From Bretschneidera sinensis (lineage: Eukaryota; Streptophyta; Magnoliopsida; Brassicales; Akaniaceae): 64,000 nt of DNA. The stretch covers positions 76,526,501 to 76,590,500 of the forward strand of contig CM043698.1 in assembly GCA_023935145.1 (NCBI GenBank). The letters are read 5' to 3'. The notes beneath the pieces were generated by a model. That model made no database searches and was not told where the DNA came from. It saw only the letters and a list, made by a program, of their open reading frames with translations. The translations under genes and the position numbers were made by a program. Shown in pieces: positions 10,749 to 22,656 of this stretch (position 1 is the first letter of the stretch; each line of letters begins with the position of its first letter).

Positions 10749-13238
10749 TTAAGATGACTTCTTGTGTAACAGGGGATCATAAACGACTTGAGGTTCAAAG
10801 TCTGGTTTCAAATAACGGGCAAGCAACTCTGCATATAACTCGTACCGAGCAGTCATTCTAGATCCCCACTTGCCTTTTAGTTGCCTACAGAGATTAAGAT
10901 CCATGACCGAGATCAGTAACCCATCCTTGTAATGGGAGGGAGATGGTGTGCAAGAAGCATCTGGTGCTGAAAAATGACTAGATCCATAAAAGTGCCCAAA
11001 ATCTGCATGCTGTAGCTTGCCATCACCCAAGGTGAATGGATTGGAGAATATCTCAGTCCCGACACGATTTATTGACCCGAAAAAGTAACTATTTGCTATT
11101 GCAGCATTACGTGCATGTTGAACAACCAATAAAAATGAGAAAATGTTTACACAAGGAAATAACTATTTGCTATTCCCCATTCTCCCTTGTACAAAAGGCA
11201 TATGGCATCGTCCATACTTCCTGGAACAACGATTCACAAAAAGTTACTTAGACGGTTTCAGACTTAAGTGGATTATCAATCAATTTAAAAAGAAAAGTAA
11301 AAAACAAAATATCAGCTGTACTTGCAAGCACAGTATGTTTACTCCTGAAGCACCTGCAGAATCAATGATTGGCTTCAGCTTCTGATAGATAGTCCTCTTT
11401 TGGTCCAAAAATGGCGCAGTTGTTGGAAGAGCAATAGAGTTCTGAATAAGACCAACCCTAACTACCCGAGGTTCTCTCAGAACCTCTTTCTCAGCAGAAA
11501 GCCTGAAATGATTTGAATATGACCTATTAACGACAACTATTTAATGACTCTGCCATGTACAAGAAAGGAAGTGCACATAAACGTTTTCAGAGGTATGCCA
11601 TAAAGTATTATAAAATCTTATCAGAATTACCATATGTATGAAGACTGAAGAGAGTAAACATAGGCTTATTTACCTCAGTTTGAACGGAATAATGGAGGAA
11701 GGCATTGTAAAATTACTTACTAAAATGACTAAAGGAAATCGACTGGTATTTGGTAAGACCATTGCATGAGTTGAGTGATTTTAGAATATTTAGAGCTATT
11801 TCAAAAAGTGTTGTAAACAGTAAAATTTGATTGAGTTAAAAATGCCAACCATAGAGAAAGTATTCCAAATGAAATGTTACACAACTTTGTTTATAATATA
11901 GTTCCATGTAATGCCAACTTATAAAGCACAACTTATCTAAATCTCAGTCCAAATACCTACATTGCACAAATTAAAGTGAAAATTTTAAAGAATCTGCACA
12001 AAAATAGCACAATTGCTTTTTTAAGCGACTCCCTTTACATAATCAAGAACTAACAACCTGAAACTCATCCTTTCTTCTCTTACATGGCTGGTGTTCCATA
12101 TAAGCATTTAGACTCAAACTATCGTGTTTTTATAGCATTGAATGAATACATTTTAGGATTTCAACACATAAGCATCACTTTAGTATCTCCTTCCATGGTG
12201 ATGAATTTATCTTATGCACAATGAAATCTTCTGTTCAAGTGCTACCATAAAGCACAAGGGAATGCATGGCTAACCAAATAATTCAAAGAGATTCTGCAAC
12301 TAAGTTGCCACTGCCACAATGACAGGTGGCATAAAGGCCTACTTGGAGATCAAAATCATGTTCCGAAGAGAGGGCTTTAGCAGATTCTGGAAGAGTGATC
12401 TGTTCAACTGGCCTTCCGCAATTAAGCCCAAGAAGCAAGCGGCTTACTTCCTGTAAAGTATAATTATTGTCAGCCAAAAATTCCAGAAATTCCAATTTTT
12501 ATCAACACAAAAATCGAAGAAGATTCTAAAATCAAAACATAATGCAAATAATCAATGGAATTCAGCTGCTCTTTCTCATAAAAATTTCTGTACCGAGTTC
12601 CAATTGCCATGAAATATTGCCGTGTCATCAACAACAACAGTATCCCAATTTGAGATCAAATCTTCTCTGATCTTATATATTTATGAAATAGAAGTCCAAA
12701 CAAATTATATGCAACTGTATTTAATTTATTCTGGCCATTTATTTGCTGCTTGGTACTAATCTTTCTAGACTTTTTTCTTATGGGATATCATTCATATCAA
12801 TATGATTAACATTGTGGTTTGAATACCTCAGAGAGATTTAGAGAAAAAAAAAACCAACAATCTGTTTTCACGAAAGGAAAATTTACATGGGTTTACTAGT
12901 TATTCCTCTAAACATGAATCAAGCAAGAAACAAACAATCCACGTTCTATCAAATCAAACTAATTACAAAAAGAGGGAAAAAAAACAAACCCAATAAATAG
13001 AAACAAAACAAACCAATAAATCCGATTCAATGAACCAAAATTAGCTAAAAACCCATAATAAATCATTATGAAAAAAAATTTGAAACAAAGGAAAAGAAAA
13101 TGACCTGAAAGAGTTGGGGCTTGAGATTTGGGCACTAGAGTTGATGAAGTGATTCATACCCACAAATTGAACCATCTTTGAAGCTTTGGCTTTCGCGTAA
13201 GCCTCCGTTTTCTCTTCCAATCTGTGGGTTTTCTCCAT
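10749..13238 (-). pseudogene. PYD3: Beta-ureidopropionase (PYD3) pseudogene, middle exons deleted
   Basis: PYD3 carries out the last step of pyrimidine breakdown (N-carbamoyl-beta-alanine to beta-alanine, CO2 and ammonia) and is a nitrilase-superfamily enzyme. Remnants in order on the minus strand: exon 1 (13238-13105, GSICGYESLHQL region, frame broken and with a TAG); an exon at 12450-12343 (EVSRLLLGLNCGRPVEQ ... DFDLQ); one at 11502-11322 (EPRVVRVGLIQNSIALPTTA ... NILCLQ); the start of the next at 11220-11176 (EVWTMPYAFCTRE); and the last exon at about 11114-10749 ([20 protein letters not shown] to the terminal LLHKKSS). Everything between CTRE and ARNAAI is missing, including the catalytic Lys and Cys region. 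The third exon is also out of frame with its neighbour. A copy of aatagcaaatagtta occurs on both sides of the deletion. The gene is clearly non-functional. Confidence 0.9.
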
Positions 13239-13327
13239 TTTTCATCCTTTTTTTTTTATTTTCTATTGTTTCGATAGAGTTGTTGTCTTGCTGAGAAGTA
13301 TAATGGAGTTTTTTTTTATGTATAATT

Positions 13328-13769
13328 TGTTATGTCCATGAGTAATCTAATACACACCAAACACACAAACACAATAATTTACGAGGTTCGACAATTTGAC
13401 TACATTTCCGGGCAGAGACAATTGATTTTTGTATATTGAGGAGGAATTACAAAGAGAACTTTCACACTAGAAAGCAAACTACACCTCACTCTATTGGCTC
13501 ACTTCTTATCTTCTCTGAGTCTTTGATAACTCAGCTGTTCTCTCTATTTATACATGAAGGAGATGAATCATAGAGAGGAAAAAAACAAGAACCCTTCACA
13601 TGGGCTTATTTCTTTTCCACCGAAAGGTGGATTGAACTCTCATGGAGAGTCAACAATGGCTGCTTGAGAGAGTGTGTCAACAATGGCTGCTTGAGAGAGA
13701 GAGTCAACAATGGCTGCAAAGTGATTGAGTCAATAATGACTGCTGGAGATTGAGCCACAAAATCCTACA
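13328..13769 (-). repeat. 3' LTR of copia B
   Basis: 442 bp, TG...CA. It differs in length from the 417-bp partner partly because the unit 'gtcaacaatggctgcttgagag' is present in an extra copy near 13650-13710. Confidence 0.92.
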
Positions 13770-13853
13770 AATCTCCACCTTGGCGAAAATCTCATCGCCT
13801 ACACAAATCAACTTCCTGCCAAGGCGTCCTAAGACGTCATACACCCAAGGTGT

Positions 13854-14366
13854 TCAATACTGCGAGATGTGGATCAAGTCCAAACAGTGTTGGAACTTGA
13901 CCCCAGTAACAATCTTCGTTAACATGTCTGCCGGATTATCTGTTGTACCAATTTTCTGAAGTTCTATGTCTCCTTCTTCCAAAATCTCGCGAACAAAGTG
14001 GAAACGGACATTAATATGTTTAGTGCGAACGTGATGCACCTGATTCTTCGCCAAGTGGATTGCACTCTGACTGTCACAATAGACGGTAACCAGTTCCTGC
14101 TCAATGCCAAGGTCTGCTACCAATCCATGTAACCAAATGGCTTCTTTGATGGCTTCTGTCACAGCCATATACTCAGCTTCCGTAGTGGATAGCGCAATTG
14201 TGGACTGCAATGTAGAACGCCAACTTATTGGTCCTCCTGCCATAGTGAACACATAACCAGTAGTGGAACGACGTTTGTCGAGATCACCTGCATAATCGGA
14301 ATCAACATAACCGACTACCAGATGATCGACTGCATCACTTCTCTTGAATTTCAGACCATGGTCCAT
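13854..14366 (-). pseudogene. Copia B RNase H domain
   Basis: Open for 170 codons on the minus strand: YVDSDYAGDLDKRRSTTGYV, then STTEAEYMAVTEAIKEAIWL, YCDSQSAIHLAKNQVHHVRT and a C-terminal NPADMLTKIV block. These are the classic copia RNase H motifs. A single in-frame stop separates it from the RT segment upstream. Confidence 0.92.
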
Positions 14367-14372
14367 AGTCCC

Positions 14373-15365
14373 CTAAATGTACCGTAGAATCCATTTGGCC
14401 GCATGCCAGTGTGCCTTTCCTGGATTGTGCATATATCTGGTCACCATGCTGACAGCCTGAGAGATATCAGGTCTCGTGCACACCATCGCATACATCAAGC
14501 TACCAACCAAATTTGTATAAGGGAATTTTGCCATGTAATCCTTATCCGAATCACTGCTGGGAGACTGTGCTGCACTGAGCTTGAAGTGCGGGGCCAACAG
14601 AGTGCTAACTGGTTTCGAGTTCTTGTCCAAGCCGAAACACTGCAGAACTCGCCTCAAGTACTGCTTTTGAGTTAGGTGAACTGTGCCCTTCGCCTTATCT
14701 CTGGTAATCTCCATACCCAGAATTTTTCGTGCTTCTCCCAGGTCCTTCATCTCGAATTCTTGGCTCAACTTAGCCTTCAAACGATCTATCTCCACCTTGC
14801 TCTTAGATGCCATTAACATGTCATCGACATATAAGAGCAAATAGATGAAGGAACCATCTGCAAGTTTCCTGAAATATACACAGTGATCGAACTGACTGCG
14901 CGTATAATTCAGATCTAACATGAAGCTATCGAACCTCTTATACCACTGTTGGGGGGATTGCTTCAATCCATACAAAGACTTCTTCAGACTACAGACTAGT
15001 TTTTCCTTACCAACTTCTTTGAACCCATTTGGTTGAAACATATAAATATCCTCTTCTAAGTCACCATGGAGAAATGCTGTCTTCACATCAAGTTGTGTCA
15101 ACTCGAGGTTAAACTGGGCCACCAAAGCTAGCAAAATGCGAATCGAAGAGTGTTTGATGACCGGAGAGAACACTTCATTGTAGTCGATTCCCTCCGTCTG
15201 AGCATAGCCCTTGGCTACCAGTCTAGCTTTGTAGCGTACTTCATCTCTGCTAGTTGGATCCTCCTTAGTGAACACCCACTTACAACCAATTACCTTTTGT
15301 TTCTTTGGAAGCGGCACAAGCTCCCAAGTCTGATTCTTGTAAAGAGACTGCATCTCCTCAACCAT
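14373..15365 (-). pseudogene. Copia B reverse transcriptase domain
   Basis: 330 open codons: QTWELVPLPKKQKVIGCKWV, then YKARLVAKGYAQTEGIDYNE, LDVKTAFLHGDLEEDIYM, SLYGLKQSPQQWYKRFD and the catalytic LLLYVDDMLMAS. Domain spacing is normal for copia RT. It lies in the same frame as the RNase H segment, so only one stop splits this half of pol. The frame differs from the integrase upstream. Confidence 0.93.
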
Positions 15366-15634
15366 AGCTGTCTTCCAGTCAGCCCACTCAGTGGACTGTG
15401 CAGCTGCCCTGTAAGTGATGGGGATATCATCCCCAACTATTGGTAGTGCATATGTGATGTAATCTTGTAGACGAGCCAGTTTAATTGGCTATCTCCTCGG
15501 TCTATTGACTACAATAGATTCAGGCTATGGTGGGGTGCAGTGGTTGGGCTATCATTATCGGCATTCTGATCATACTCCTTCTCCTCATCTACGGCTGAAT
15601 CATCTACATAGATTGGAGCCTCAAGCTCCACCTT

Positions 15635-16876
15635 CTACGAATTCCTGGCTGATTCGCTGCTACTGCTGCTGATTTCACTGGAGCCTTCATGCTTCTGTGG
15701 ATGAAGCATTTCAGACTCGTTGAACTTTACATCTCTGCTGACAATGATTTTTTTCGACTTGATGAACCAGAGTCTGTACCCCTTCACGCCTGTGCTAAAG
15801 CCCAAGAATTTTGCTTTCTTGGCTCTAGGGTCGAGCTTGTCTTCCTGAACATGATAATAGGCAGGATAACCAAATATATGAAAAGAACCATAATCAGTAG
15901 CTGGAGTACCTTTCCACATTTCCATTGGTGTTTTCCCGCCATTTGCAGCTGCGAGCAATCGGTTGATTAGGTGGCTAGCATAAACCAAAGCTTCAGCCCA
16001 AAAATGTTTCCCAAGTTCGGCACTCAGAAGCATACACCGGACCTTATCCACCAAAGTCCGGTTCATTCGTTCTACCACCCCATTCTGCTGCAGCGTCTTC
16101 CACACGGTGAAGTGTCTGACAATACCTTCTTTTCGGCATAAGTCAAAAAATGGATCCTATGTGTATTCTCCTCCGTTGTCTGATCTGAGCCGCTTAATCT
16201 TTCTGTCGGTCTGGGTTTCCATCAATTTTTTCCAGTTTTGGAAGATCTCCAATACTTCGTTTTTGCGTTTCATCGTGTACACCCACACACGACGAGAGTG
16301 ATCATCAACAAAAGTAACAAACCAGTGTCTACCGCCAATCGATGCTATTCGGGATGGTCCCCAAACGTCGGTATGCACATAATCAAGAATTCCCTTCATT
16401 TGATGAATTGCAGTGCCGAACTTGATCATGGTTTGTTTTCCCATAACACAATGCTCGCAAAAAGATAACTTGCAAGTCTTGGCACCTTTGAGTAAACCCT
16501 GTTTTGCTAGAATCTGCACGGACTTCTCCCTGGGATGACCCAGACGCATGTGCCAAAGTCTGGTTGTGTCCACATCATTCTCGTCTAGCTTCTCACAAAC
16601 TGTGGAAGCTCCACCTCCAATGGTACTCCCTTGTAGGAAGTACAGGTTGCCATGCTTTATTCCCTTCATGACCACTAGAGCTCCCATTACTACCTTGAGA
16701 ACTCCGGCTTCAATGCTGATTCTGAACCCTTTCGAGTCCAGGGCTCCGAGTGAGATGAGGTTCTTTCGCAAGTCCGATACATACCGAACTTCCGTCAATG
16801 GCCTGATAGTTCCATCATGCAACTTCAAACGGATGGTGCCTATCCCCTTCGTCTTACAAGCAAAGTCGTTGCCCAT
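15635..16876 (-). pseudogene. Copia B integrase region
   Basis: The minus strand shows the GAG-pre-integrase and HHCC finger (LWHMRLGHPREKS ... CEHCVMGKQ), the core with HTDVWGPS and RSDNGGEYT, a stop, and then QQNGVVERMNRTLVDKVRCM with the third catalytic Glu, and the C-terminal GYPAYYHVQEDKLDPRAKKA block. One in-frame stop (near 16157) interrupts it. Ahead of it (about 16877-17064) lies the protease-proximal linker. Confidence 0.92.
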
Positions 16877-17039
16877 AAGTACTGATCCACCGTCAATCTC
16901 CGTGAATTCAGCAAATCATTCTCGGTTGGGACATATGTGATAGGTGCATCCGGAATCTAAGATCCACTTGTCATATTGGGACATGAGTGAAGATCCGGTG
17001 AAAGCAAAATCCTCTTCATCACTAGCTGTGTTAGCTGTG

Positions 17040-17923
17040 GAGAGTTTATTCTTCTGCTGCCCTTTTAATTGTGGGCAATCCTTCTTCCAATGTCCTTTAT
17101 TGCGGCAGTAGGAACACTTGTCTTTGGCAGGTCTCCGTCTGTCTGATGGACCACGAAATCTGCCATGAGGCCTTGACCGAAAATTTCTTCTATTCCCCTT
17201 GCTTGCAGATTGTTCATTTCTGATCTACCTCTAGCTGCAAAGGCTCCGTCGGAAGTATCTCTGTGTATCTGCTTGTCTATCCTGCGACACTCATCGTTAT
17301 GAAGTACACTAGATACTTCGTCAAATTTAATCTTTTCTTTCCCGTACAACAGTGTGGTAATTAAGTGTTCATATGTGTCGGACAAAGAGTTTAACAAAAG
17401 CAAAGCTTTATCTTCATCTTGAATTTCGACATCCAAGTTTTGCAAATCAGCTAACATTTTATTATAATTATTTAAATGTTCGGCCATAGATATACCTTCA
17501 CGAAACTCGAACCTAAAGAGCCTTTTTTTTCAAGTAGAGGCGGCTTTCTATGCTCTTCGTCATGTACTTGTCCTCCAATTTCTTCCAGAGTACCTTCGCA
17601 TTTGCCTCATTCATCACGAAGTACTTCTGGTCCTTCATGAGGCAAAGTCGGATTGTGCTGCAGGCCTGGCGATTCACTTTTTCTCAGTCTGCATTCGTCA
17701 TATCCTGGGGCTTCTTCTCCTCCAGGGAAATCTCCAGGTCTTGCTGGAACAAGACATCCCTCACTTCGCACTGCCACATGCCGAAGTTGTTCGTACCATC
17801 AAACTTTTCCACCTCAAACTTCGCGTTGGATGCCGTATTCCTTCGCGAGGAGCTGCTCATTGTAGAGCTGCTCGGTGTGGTGGTATCTGTATTCTCCACA
17901 GATTTCTGTCTTTCTTCTACCAT
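17040..17923 (-). pseudogene. Copia B gag remnant
   Basis: The N-terminal block (17923-17684) contains FEVEKFDGTNNFGMWQCEVR, typical of copia gag (UBN2-type). The central block (17487-17065) contains LLNSLSDTYEHLITTLLYGK. A CCHC knuckle CSYCRNKGHWKKDC is readable at about 17115-17074 in another frame. Frames change at least twice. Confidence 0.88.
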
Positions 17924-18696
17924 GCTAACAATTTCCTGCTATAAGAAAATCTCTCCAAAGGCTCCACTAAGGTAGAACAACAACTTAGGAGCAAAATTAC
18001 CAGAAATGGAGACCATAGTTATGTCCGGAACAGCTGAAAATGGTGGAAACCAGTTTGAACTGGTAAAAAAGGGCCAAAATCGGACCGAACAATGGCAAAA
18101 AAAATGATTCTGGTCAACATCAGTCAATGGTCAACGCTGGTCAACGCCGGTTAAAGGTCAACATTGGTCAAATTCTGGTCAGCAGGTCCAAATGCGGGTC
18201 AGGTCGGATCTGGATCGGGTCAATTCAATCGACCGCGAGCTGGGCCGTTCTAAATGAGCTGGGCTAAATGAAGTGAACTGGGCTGGTCAACTCTGGGCTT
18301 GACCAATGGACATGGGCTGGGCTTGTGGCTTCTGGATTAGGCCAAGTCAAGTCTTGACTAGGCTTTCTGATGTTGGGCCTCTGCAACTGGGCTAAAAAAA
18401 AAATGGGCTGGTCGAAAATGGATCGAGTTAGGTTACTGAGTAACCAACCGATTCACCGAGTCGACTCAGCTACTGTTCATCTTCTCTGTAAAAATTCTGA
18501 ATTTCAGAGTTAAGGCCGCATTTGGCAAAAAACGTAAAAAACGAAAGCTTTAAACGGCTGTTACAGCCTCGTTTTAGCTCCGATTTCGACGCGTAAGATA
18601 CCGTTGAACTCGTATCGACGAGTTCTACAATTAAAACTCCAAATTTGAGGTGTTCGGATCTGGTTAGATTGTGGACCTGAACTCTGATACCATTTT
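17924..18696 (-). other. 5' leader and primer site of copia B
   Basis: Non-coding leader between the 5' LTR and gag. On the plus strand it is full of short tggtcaa/ctgggct motifs. The minus-strand primer site TGGTATCAGAG (18682-18692, initiator-Met tRNA) is separated from the LTR by four A residues. Confidence 0.85.
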
Positions 18697-19113
18697 TGTT
18701 ATGCCCATGAGTAATTTAACACACACCAAACACACACAAACACAATAATTTACGAGGTTCGACAATTTGCCTACATCCCCGGGCAGAGACAGTTGATTTT
18801 TGTATATTGAAGAGGAATTACAAAGGGAACTCTCACACTAGAAAGCAAACTACACCTCACTCTAATGGCTCACTTCTTCTCTTCTCTGAGTCTTTGATAA
18901 CTCAGTTGTTCTCTCTATTTATACATGAAGGAGAGGAATCATAGAGAGGAAAAAAACAAGAGCCCTTCACATGGGCTCATTTCTTTTCCACCGTAAGGTG
19001 GATTGAACTCTCATGGAGAGTCAACAATGGCTGCTTGAGAGAGAGAGTCAACAATGACTGCAAAGTGATTGAGTCAATAATGACTGCTAGAGATTGAGCC
19101 ACAAAATCCTACA
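18697..19113 (-). repeat. 5' LTR of copia B
   Basis: 417 bp, TG...CA, matching 13328-13769. The target duplication TAATT follows directly. Confidence 0.92.
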
Positions 19114-20063
19114 TAATTCAGTAATGATGACGGTGGCGATTATATGTTTTTAAGATCTGTCAATTATGTACTCTTGTCCGGGTGAGCAAGAGTCAGTGTG
19201 TCAGTGGTTTAAGGAAATGATTTGAACAGATCGTTTCTACGAATAGAGTAACTATCAGTAAGGGAAATTCTTCCAGTGGTGCTATGACTGACAAATTATT
19301 CTTTCCCACTTAAATTATTAATCCACATAATTTTTTTAAGAGTACATTATGGAAAAATAGATGGAATTCAAATATATGGAAGCACGAAAGTGATTGCTAT
19401 TAAGAGCCTCGGATAAATCTACTTATTTATTAACATCAATAATTACTGTACACCACATCAATTATTCTAATAAACACATTTCGCGAGAAATAAATGAAAA
19501 ATTTCAGGAAAAAGCATGAAAAAACATAAAATATTTTAATTTCTTTATTCCATAAATTCTTCTTTTCAAAATATGCAATATATATGGGCTTCACATGTCT
19601 CGTATGCAAGTTTCTAAACTAATCGGATTCTACTCAAAGTGTATCCAAAATTGTTTGTTAAAATTTTATTGCATCGAACATTAAGGATTATTTAATGGAT
19701 ATTTTATTTAAATGTAAGACTTCTTTTATTAGGGATAATTTTACTTTCTTTTACCCTAAAAAATATATATATATATATTCATATAAATTAAAATAATTTA
19801 CATGTGTTTTAAATACTTAGTCTTTTTATCAATATATTTATTTTAAAAATTCGTATAACAGATTTGAGAGAGTACTATATTTTTATATATTATATTTGAT
19901 TAAAATTGAACTATCAAATCAAAAGGCAAAACTCTGTCAATATCCGATTATATAGATTAGATACGAATCTATTGAGATGCCTAATCATATGTAAACTCGT
20001 AAGTATTAAAACTATGAATAATTTTCATAAATCTTAATTTTATTGTAGATGATAAAGTATTTC

Positions 20064-20211
20064 AGTAACCATTAAAACTGGGTTGTAAACTCATATTTTA
20101 ATCAAAGTGTATATGTATAAAAAACTCAAGGATACCGAGTAACCATTAAAACTGGGTTGTAAACTCATATTTTAATCAAAGTGTATATGTATAAAAAACT
20201 CAAGGATACCG
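20064..20211. repeat. Perfect 74-bp tandem duplication
   Basis: The 74-base unit starting agtaaccattaaaactgggt occurs at 20064 and again at 20138 with no visible difference, so the duplication is recent. It is non-coding. Confidence 0.95.
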
Positions 20212-20662
20212 AATATGTTATAAGAATATTTTTTCTCCTCTAGGTAATAGGAATCTTGATTGATTTAATTCTTAACAACGGAAATGAATTATCTGTTATA
20301 AACATTTGTAAAGTAAAACTCACAATAATTTGAATTCTTAAGTAGTTTAATTAAATTTTAAAAAGTTTAAATACGAGAAAAAAAACAATATATCTTGCAG
20401 ATTTTACTTAAAAGAATTTACTGCAAAGTATACTCTTATTTTTCCATGTTGCCCAACATGTTGTCCATCAACTTATCCTGCTTGTTGAAATTGAATTCTC
20501 TCAAAGAAATATCCCTTGAAGAGAAATTCCATTGTGAGGCAATAATTACTAGCTTCTTTGGAAGTTATAGTCGCTATTGATGGGTTGGATGGGCTTTTCC
20601 TCTATTATTCTTTTTAACAGTGGAAGCATTAAGGTTAGTTGGCATAATTCGAAAAAAAAGTT

Positions 20663-20825
20663 CATGATTATTTTTATTTAAAAATTAAAATGAATATTAA
20701 ATTTATAATAAAATTAAATATTATTATAATAAATTTAAATTTAAATATTTTTTATTTGATAATTTGATATCCAATTTCATCATAAATTTAATTTAATTTT
20801 AATTTTTAAATAAAAAAATTATGAT
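20663..20825. repeat. MITE-like imperfect inverted repeat
   Basis: The left arm tttatttaaaaattaaaatg (from 20675) and the right arm with attttaatttttaaataaa (20797-20815) are reverse complements, with partial pairing over about 45 bases per arm. The interior is almost pure AT. No clear target duplication was found. Confidence 0.55.
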
Positions 20826-22152
20826 CCCATAAGAAAACCTGACCAACAAACATAAATTCGTCCACAGAAGCAGAAATCAGACCCATGTTATTGACTTCCA
20901 GCTATGTATTCAATTTTGTGGAACTAAATTCTTCTCACAAGACTTTCTACGGGAAAGTTCTAAAAGTCCGAAGAGAATGTTCTGGGTGAAATGGAAATGT
21001 TACGGAGAGAGGAAGATGAGGAATTGAAGTGAAGGGTGAGCAATCCAAAATATCTAGAGAATATGATGACAACATGGGCACTTTTATAGGTCTGGCTGAA
21101 AATAATGTACCTTCCAACAAGTATCATTGTTTATGACTTTACATATTTATAGCAGGCGTACTGCATATACGTGTCAATGTATCATTTGTGTACAATGTCA
21201 GTGTACGACTTGCTCATATTAGGCACAACGACATCACAAGCAAACGTAAGAAATCACCTTAGATAAAGTGCTTAGAACACATAGAAGGTTATGATGACTT
21301 GCGACTCCAAAACAAAACACGAAGTTTGATTGTCACTCGTCTCTAGTTTTGTGGATGGGTGTTGTCGTTCATTGATCGACCCATTTGGTGATAAGTGTCC
21401 CCTTATTATTGGTCCATTAGTCATGGTAAATTTTTGTATCAATACAAGGTTTTGAATCCTCCATCCAGGCCTTTAGGATATGGTTAATAGAAAGAAAAAA
21501 AAAAAAGATGGATTGAAAAGAAATAAAAATAGAGAGATGACTTACTTCTTCAAATCCAAAGTAAAGTTTGTCTTTTTGTGTGTCAAAAGATTATTTTACC
21601 CTTTCTTATAAAACAACAGCAATCAGCCCAACCTTTAGCCACACTGTACATTATTTGATTTGTGCTTATAAAGCAACAACCATGGCATATTCACATGGTA
21701 AGTCAGCATAAAAAGTCTCTATCACATGGCAAGCTATCAGAAGGCTTCACTTTTTTAAAATTTCTATTCTTTTTTTTTTTCATTCTTCATTATGTATTTC
21801 TCCCTTTTTCTCTGGAAACTACAGAACAATAACAACTCATCATTTTTTCAAATTCATGGAAGAAAAATCGTGATTTTTTTTTTTTTTCGTTCAATTTCTT
21901 TAGCTATCTTTTAGATCTAATAACCCTTGCTTGTTTATATAAGATTTTTTTGGCCAAAGTGATTTTAAATATTTGATTTTTGAAACAAGGAGGCAGCAGC
22001 TCTCTTCATCCATTTCTCTCTTCACTGGTCTCAGGTACAAGGCGCTGCTAGTCGATATCGTGACATGACAGCGTTGCCGGTCAGTGTTGTGACGCGGCAA
22101 CGCTACTGGTGGGGATCATGACGTGAAGTTACTGTTTGACAAGGATCATGAC

Positions 22153-22280
22153 TGTCAAGATCGAACGTTAATTACTTTGCGAAAAGCGAGAGTGCAATTG
22201 CACAACAACACAAACGCCACAAGTCAGATTATGACTTTACGCTAACTTGGGTCTCAGTTACAGGGTAATTGCTGCCAATA
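22153..22280 (-). repeat. Small divergent LTR (3' copy) of a TRIM-like element
   Basis: 128 bp beginning tgtcaagatcg on the plus strand and related by eye (roughly two thirds identical) to 27441-27595. Both have tgtcaagatcg(a/g)acg at one end, an internal acaacacaa-cg-cac(a/g)agtcag block and a g-taccaa(c/t)a end. Copia C inserted 19 bases to its right. Confidence 0.55.
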
Positions 22281-22299
22281 CTTAACCAAAAATCTTCAC

Positions 22300-22515
22300 G
22301 GTTAATGTATTATATGGGCTTAGTCCCACATTGGTTATGTATAGCTTTGCTTCTCCTATTAGCTTGTATAAATAGGATAATCCCACATTGGTTGTGTATA
22401 GCTTTACTTCTCCTATTAGCTTATATAAATAGGATAGCTCCCTTTGTAAGTAAATCACACCATTCAATACAATTCTTCTTTTTGTATTGTCTCACTTCCT
22501 CTCTTAAATTCAACA
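22300..22515 (+). repeat. 5' LTR of copia C with duplicated promoter block
   Basis: 216 bp, with the expected initial T changed to G. A 57-bp block (from tcccacattggtt to aataggata) is present twice, at 22324 and 22381, each copy with a TATAAATAGG motif. Copia A has one block. Both LTRs of copia C share the duplication, so the parent element already had it. Confidence 0.94.
22366..22434 (+). promoter_or_regulatory. Two tandem TATA motifs in copia C LTR
   Basis: TATAAATAGG occurs near 22367 and again near 22424 within the duplicated block, giving two candidate core promoters 57 bases apart. The second lies closer to the R/U5 side and precedes the common gctccctttgtaagtaaatc sequence. Which one is used is unknown. 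Confidence 0.6.
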
Positions 22516-22530
22516 TGGTATCAGAACCAT
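22516..22530 (+). other. Primer binding site of copia C
   Basis: TGGTATCAGAACCAT lies directly after the 5' LTR and is complementary to initiator-Met tRNA, with one change from the copia A site. Confidence 0.9.
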
Positions 22531-22656
22531 AATGATTATCGGTATTTTAAGAGTTGAGTATGCTCTGTGATTGTCACTATTAGTGGATCCTTCACATTAG
22601 AAAAACTTCTAGTATATCTTTTTCATACCTGTCGGGTCATCACTATAGTCGGAGTC

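Larger units (their letters stand above)
13328..19113 (-). mobile_element. Copia B: Ty1/copia LTR retrotransposon, decayed
   Basis: Minus-strand element with 5' LTR 18697-19113, primer site 18682-18692, gag, integrase, RT, RNase H and 3' LTR 13328-13769, flanked by a perfect 5-bp duplication TAATT (13323-13327 and 19114-19118). The protein resembles the Tork/Tnt1-type copia group (single CCHC knuckle, LYVDDMLMASKS RT site) and is a different family from copias A and C. At least three frame changes and several stops inactivate it. It landed about 90 bases upstream of the ATG of the PYD3 remnant. Confidence 0.95.
19114..22152. other. Intergenic, AT-rich
   Basis: No gene is supported on either strand. 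It holds a perfect 74-bp tandem duplication (20064-20211), a MITE-like inverted repeat (20663-20825) and several poly-T/poly-A runs (for example 21481-21506 and 21876-21889). The GC-richer patch at 22010-22150 (tgacatgacagcg, gtgacgcggcaacg) resembles LTR-element leader sequence but no element ends were found for it. Confidence 0.5.
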
